Assembly (NCBI GenBank): GCA_016522385.1
Contig: JAEKFU010000624.1
Location: 1-5,843 of the forward strand
DNA from: Pseudomonadota bacterium
GTDB lineage: Bacteria > Pseudomonadota > Alphaproteobacteria > Rhizobiales > Aestuariivirgaceae
Direction of reading: 5' to 3'
Length of the DNA: 5,843 bases
Position 1 is the stretch's first letter. Every line of letters starts with the position of its first letter. The notes under the pieces were generated by a model. The model was not told where the DNA came from and did no database searches. It worked only from the letters and a program-made list of their open reading frames with translations. The translations under genes were made by a program, and so were the position numbers. This document shows positions 4,956 to 5,843 of this stretch, one piece after another.

Positions 4956-4969
4956 TGCGGCCTGCCGCA
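4956..4969. repeat. Perfect 14-base dyad TGCGGC-CT-GCCGCA
   Basis: The arms at 4956-4961 and 4964-4969 are separated by CT. It lies in the spacer between the dehalogenase promoter and the cyclase remnant. No T run follows. It could be an operator or a chance GC palindrome. Confidence 0.35.
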
Positions 4970-5021
4970 ACATAGATTCCATGCCGCGTCTCGACTAAGC
5001 TTCGAGCGAAGGAGATTGCCT

Positions 5022-5188
5022 CTGGAACGGCGCCTTGCCGGCATCGTTCCGCTGGATGTCGCCGGCTATACGCACCTATGGTTGCCGACGAAGCCGATAC
5101 ACTTGCGCACCTTTGGTCTGCGCACCGGTGCGTGCTGGCAGGATCTCCTGAGCGCTATGGCATTACGAGGGAACGGAGCATCACATGA
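5022..5188 (+). pseudogene. Frameshifted, truncated N-terminus of a class III adenylate/guanylate cyclase
   Basis: Frame one reads LERRLAGIVPLDVAGYTHL (5022-5078), matching the start of bacterial class III cyclase domains, whose usual form is ERRLAAI..DV.GYSRLM. The match then moves by one base to MVADEADTLAHLWSAHRCVL (from 5078), which fits the following ADEEGTLA.L...R. part. The frame ends at TGA 5186-5188 after 36 more codons, far short of the metal-binding aspartates and the rest of the domain. So one base is missing near 5078 and the 3' part is lost. A Shine-Dalgarno, AAGGAG at 5009-5014, still stands before it; the original start has decayed to CTG at 5022 or TTG at 5016. Its stop overlaps the thioesterase start as ATGA, so any residual translation could couple to that gene. 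No activity is expected. Confidence 0.7.
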
Positions 5189-5613
5189 CACCATTTGAAC
5201 GAGGCCTCAGCCCTGCCGAGACGCAGGCGCTCCTTGGTGAAATATTTGCGCCCTGGGTGCAGGAACTCAATCTCCAGGTCGACGACATCACACCGCAGTC
5301 GGCCCGCCTGCGCATGCCGTTTGATGTGAGGCTGTGCCGTGTCGGCGGCATGATCTGCGGCCAGGCCCTGCTGACCGGTGCCGACACCGCAATGGTGATC
5401 GCGATCTGCGCCGCGCTTGGCGGTTTCAAGCCGTTCACGACCGTCGACCTCACAGTCAACTACATGCGCCCGATTGCCAACGAAGACGCTCTGCTCACCG
5501 CCAAGATCATGCGCCAGGGCCGCACTATGATTTTCTGCAACGCTGAAGTCACGGGGGCGGACAATAAAAAGCTGTCGGCCTTTTCAACGGGAACCTATGC
5601 GCTGGTTGAGTAA
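5185..5613 (+). CDS. PaaI-family acyl-CoA thioesterase, hotdog fold, 142 aa
   Basis: The single hotdog domain is recognised by GGMICGQALLTGADTAMVIAI (part of residues 54-74) followed by the strand pattern TTVDLTVNYMRPI (85-97) and later AKIMRQGRTMIFCNAEV. Such proteins are cytoplasmic multimers that hydrolyse acyl- or aryl-CoA thioesters. The usual catalytic acid position is D67. The HGG motif of PaaI is CGQ here (C58, G59, Q60), a form I recall from alphaproteobacterial members, so substrate prediction from PaaI is unsafe. ATG 5185 has GGAG at 5175-5178 six bases upstream, and the length is normal. The gene directly follows the cyclase remnant with an ATGA overlap and converges on the gene that ends at 5670. 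No partner indicates its pathway. Confidence 0.88.
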   Translation: MTPFERGLSPAETQALLGEIFAPWVQELNLQVDDITPQSARLRMPFDVRLCRVGGMICGQALLTGADTAMVIAICAALGGFKPFTTVDLTVNYMRPIANEDALLTAKIMRQGRTMIFCNAEVTGADNKKLSAFSTGTYALVE

Positions 5614-5669
5614 CGGGCGGAATGCCGAGAAGAATAGGTTACCGGTGGTAGAGCGGACCGCTTGCAAGA
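5614..5669. other. Short convergent spacer, no terminator seen
   Basis: These 56 bases separate two convergent stops. There is a near-perfect dyad AGCGG-A-CCGCT, but without a T run, so no classic terminator is visible for either gene. Confidence 0.4.
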
Positions 5670-5843
5670 TCAACGATCAGGCAGCACTTCGTATACGTGC
5701 ACGCGGTGGGTCACCTCCGGTTCCCCGTATGGTAGCGAATGAAACGAGTCACTGACGAAACGACGTTTCCAGGCACCTGAGTTTTCATGCTGCTCTACCG
5801 CTGCAGGATACTCAGGCAGCTGAGCAGCGTCATCGCGCAGAGA
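5670..5843 (-). CDS. C-terminal 57 residues of an unidentified protein, possibly a methyltransferase
   Basis: The minus strand is open from the right edge to TGA at 5670-5672, 57 codons with good codon bias. The visible part includes LPEYPAAVEQHENSGAWKRR, then a DSFHSLPYGEPEVTHRVHVYEVLPD ending (given here as the two halves DSFHSLPYGEPE and VTHRVHVYEVLPD). The order of a helix, a Trp-Lys-Arg turn and a final strand rich in V and H, with GEPEVTHR, recalls the last two strands of class I SAM-dependent methyltransferases. That is an impression, not a proven match. It is a real gene on the evidence of codon use and its convergent ending 56 bases from the thioesterase stop. The N-terminus and start lie outside the window. 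Confidence 0.65.
   Translation of the reverse strand, partial: SLRDDAAQLPEYPAAVEQHENSGAWKRRFVSDSFHSLPYGEPEVTHRVHVYEVLPDR

Noticed and set aside
4923..5198. 91-codon plus-strand frame before the thioesterase
   Set aside because: Only the part from about 5022 matches a family (cyclase), after which the match changes frame. It is described as a pseudogene and not as an intact gene.

Overview
The window looks like chromosome of a moderately GC-rich alphaproteobacterium, probably Rhizobiales/Hyphomicrobiales or Rhodobacterales. This is inferred from the gene families (GcvA-type LysR regulator, GFA protein, PaaI-type thioesterase with a CGQ motif, a short XRE protein of a type common in that class) and from a TTGA-N6-TCAA box of FnrL/FixK type. 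No rRNA, tRNA, CRISPR array or intact insertion sequence is visible.

Left part (1-1621): a LysR-type regulator, cut by the window edge, is transcribed leftward. Divergent from it, across a 186-base AT-rich region with dyads, runs a compact rightward cluster of three small genes: a GFA/CENP-V-fold zinc protein, a DUF1059 protein with a C2HH-like metal site, and a cupin closely resembling ectoine synthase EctC. The EctC-like protein keeps the iron ligands but differs at several residues conserved in true EctC, and ectA and ectB are absent from the window. The cluster is probably controlled by the LysR protein, and its substrate is unknown.

Middle part (1622-3226): a small secreted hypothetical protein on the minus strand has a perfect FNR/FixK-type box upstream. 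Behind that box is a good minus-strand rho-independent terminator. Next come about 1 kb with no recognisable gene but many hairpins and short repeats, plus one weak minus-strand reading frame that ends just before the terminator.

Right part (3227-5843): a short XRE-type HTH protein with a C-terminal coiled coil, best started at a TTG, and a DhlA-like haloalkane dehalogenase with its full catalytic set, both on the minus strand. After these comes a frameshifted remnant of a class III adenylate/guanylate cyclase, which runs with an ATGA overlap into a hotdog-fold thioesterase on the plus strand. The 3' end of another minus-strand gene, perhaps a methyltransferase, closes the window.

No single pathway joins the genes. 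The most notable items are the LysR/GFA/DUF1059/EctC-like cassette, the dehalogenase that lacks the cap-domain insertion of DhlA, and the FNR-box gene beside a structured, apparently transcribed but unassigned stretch.
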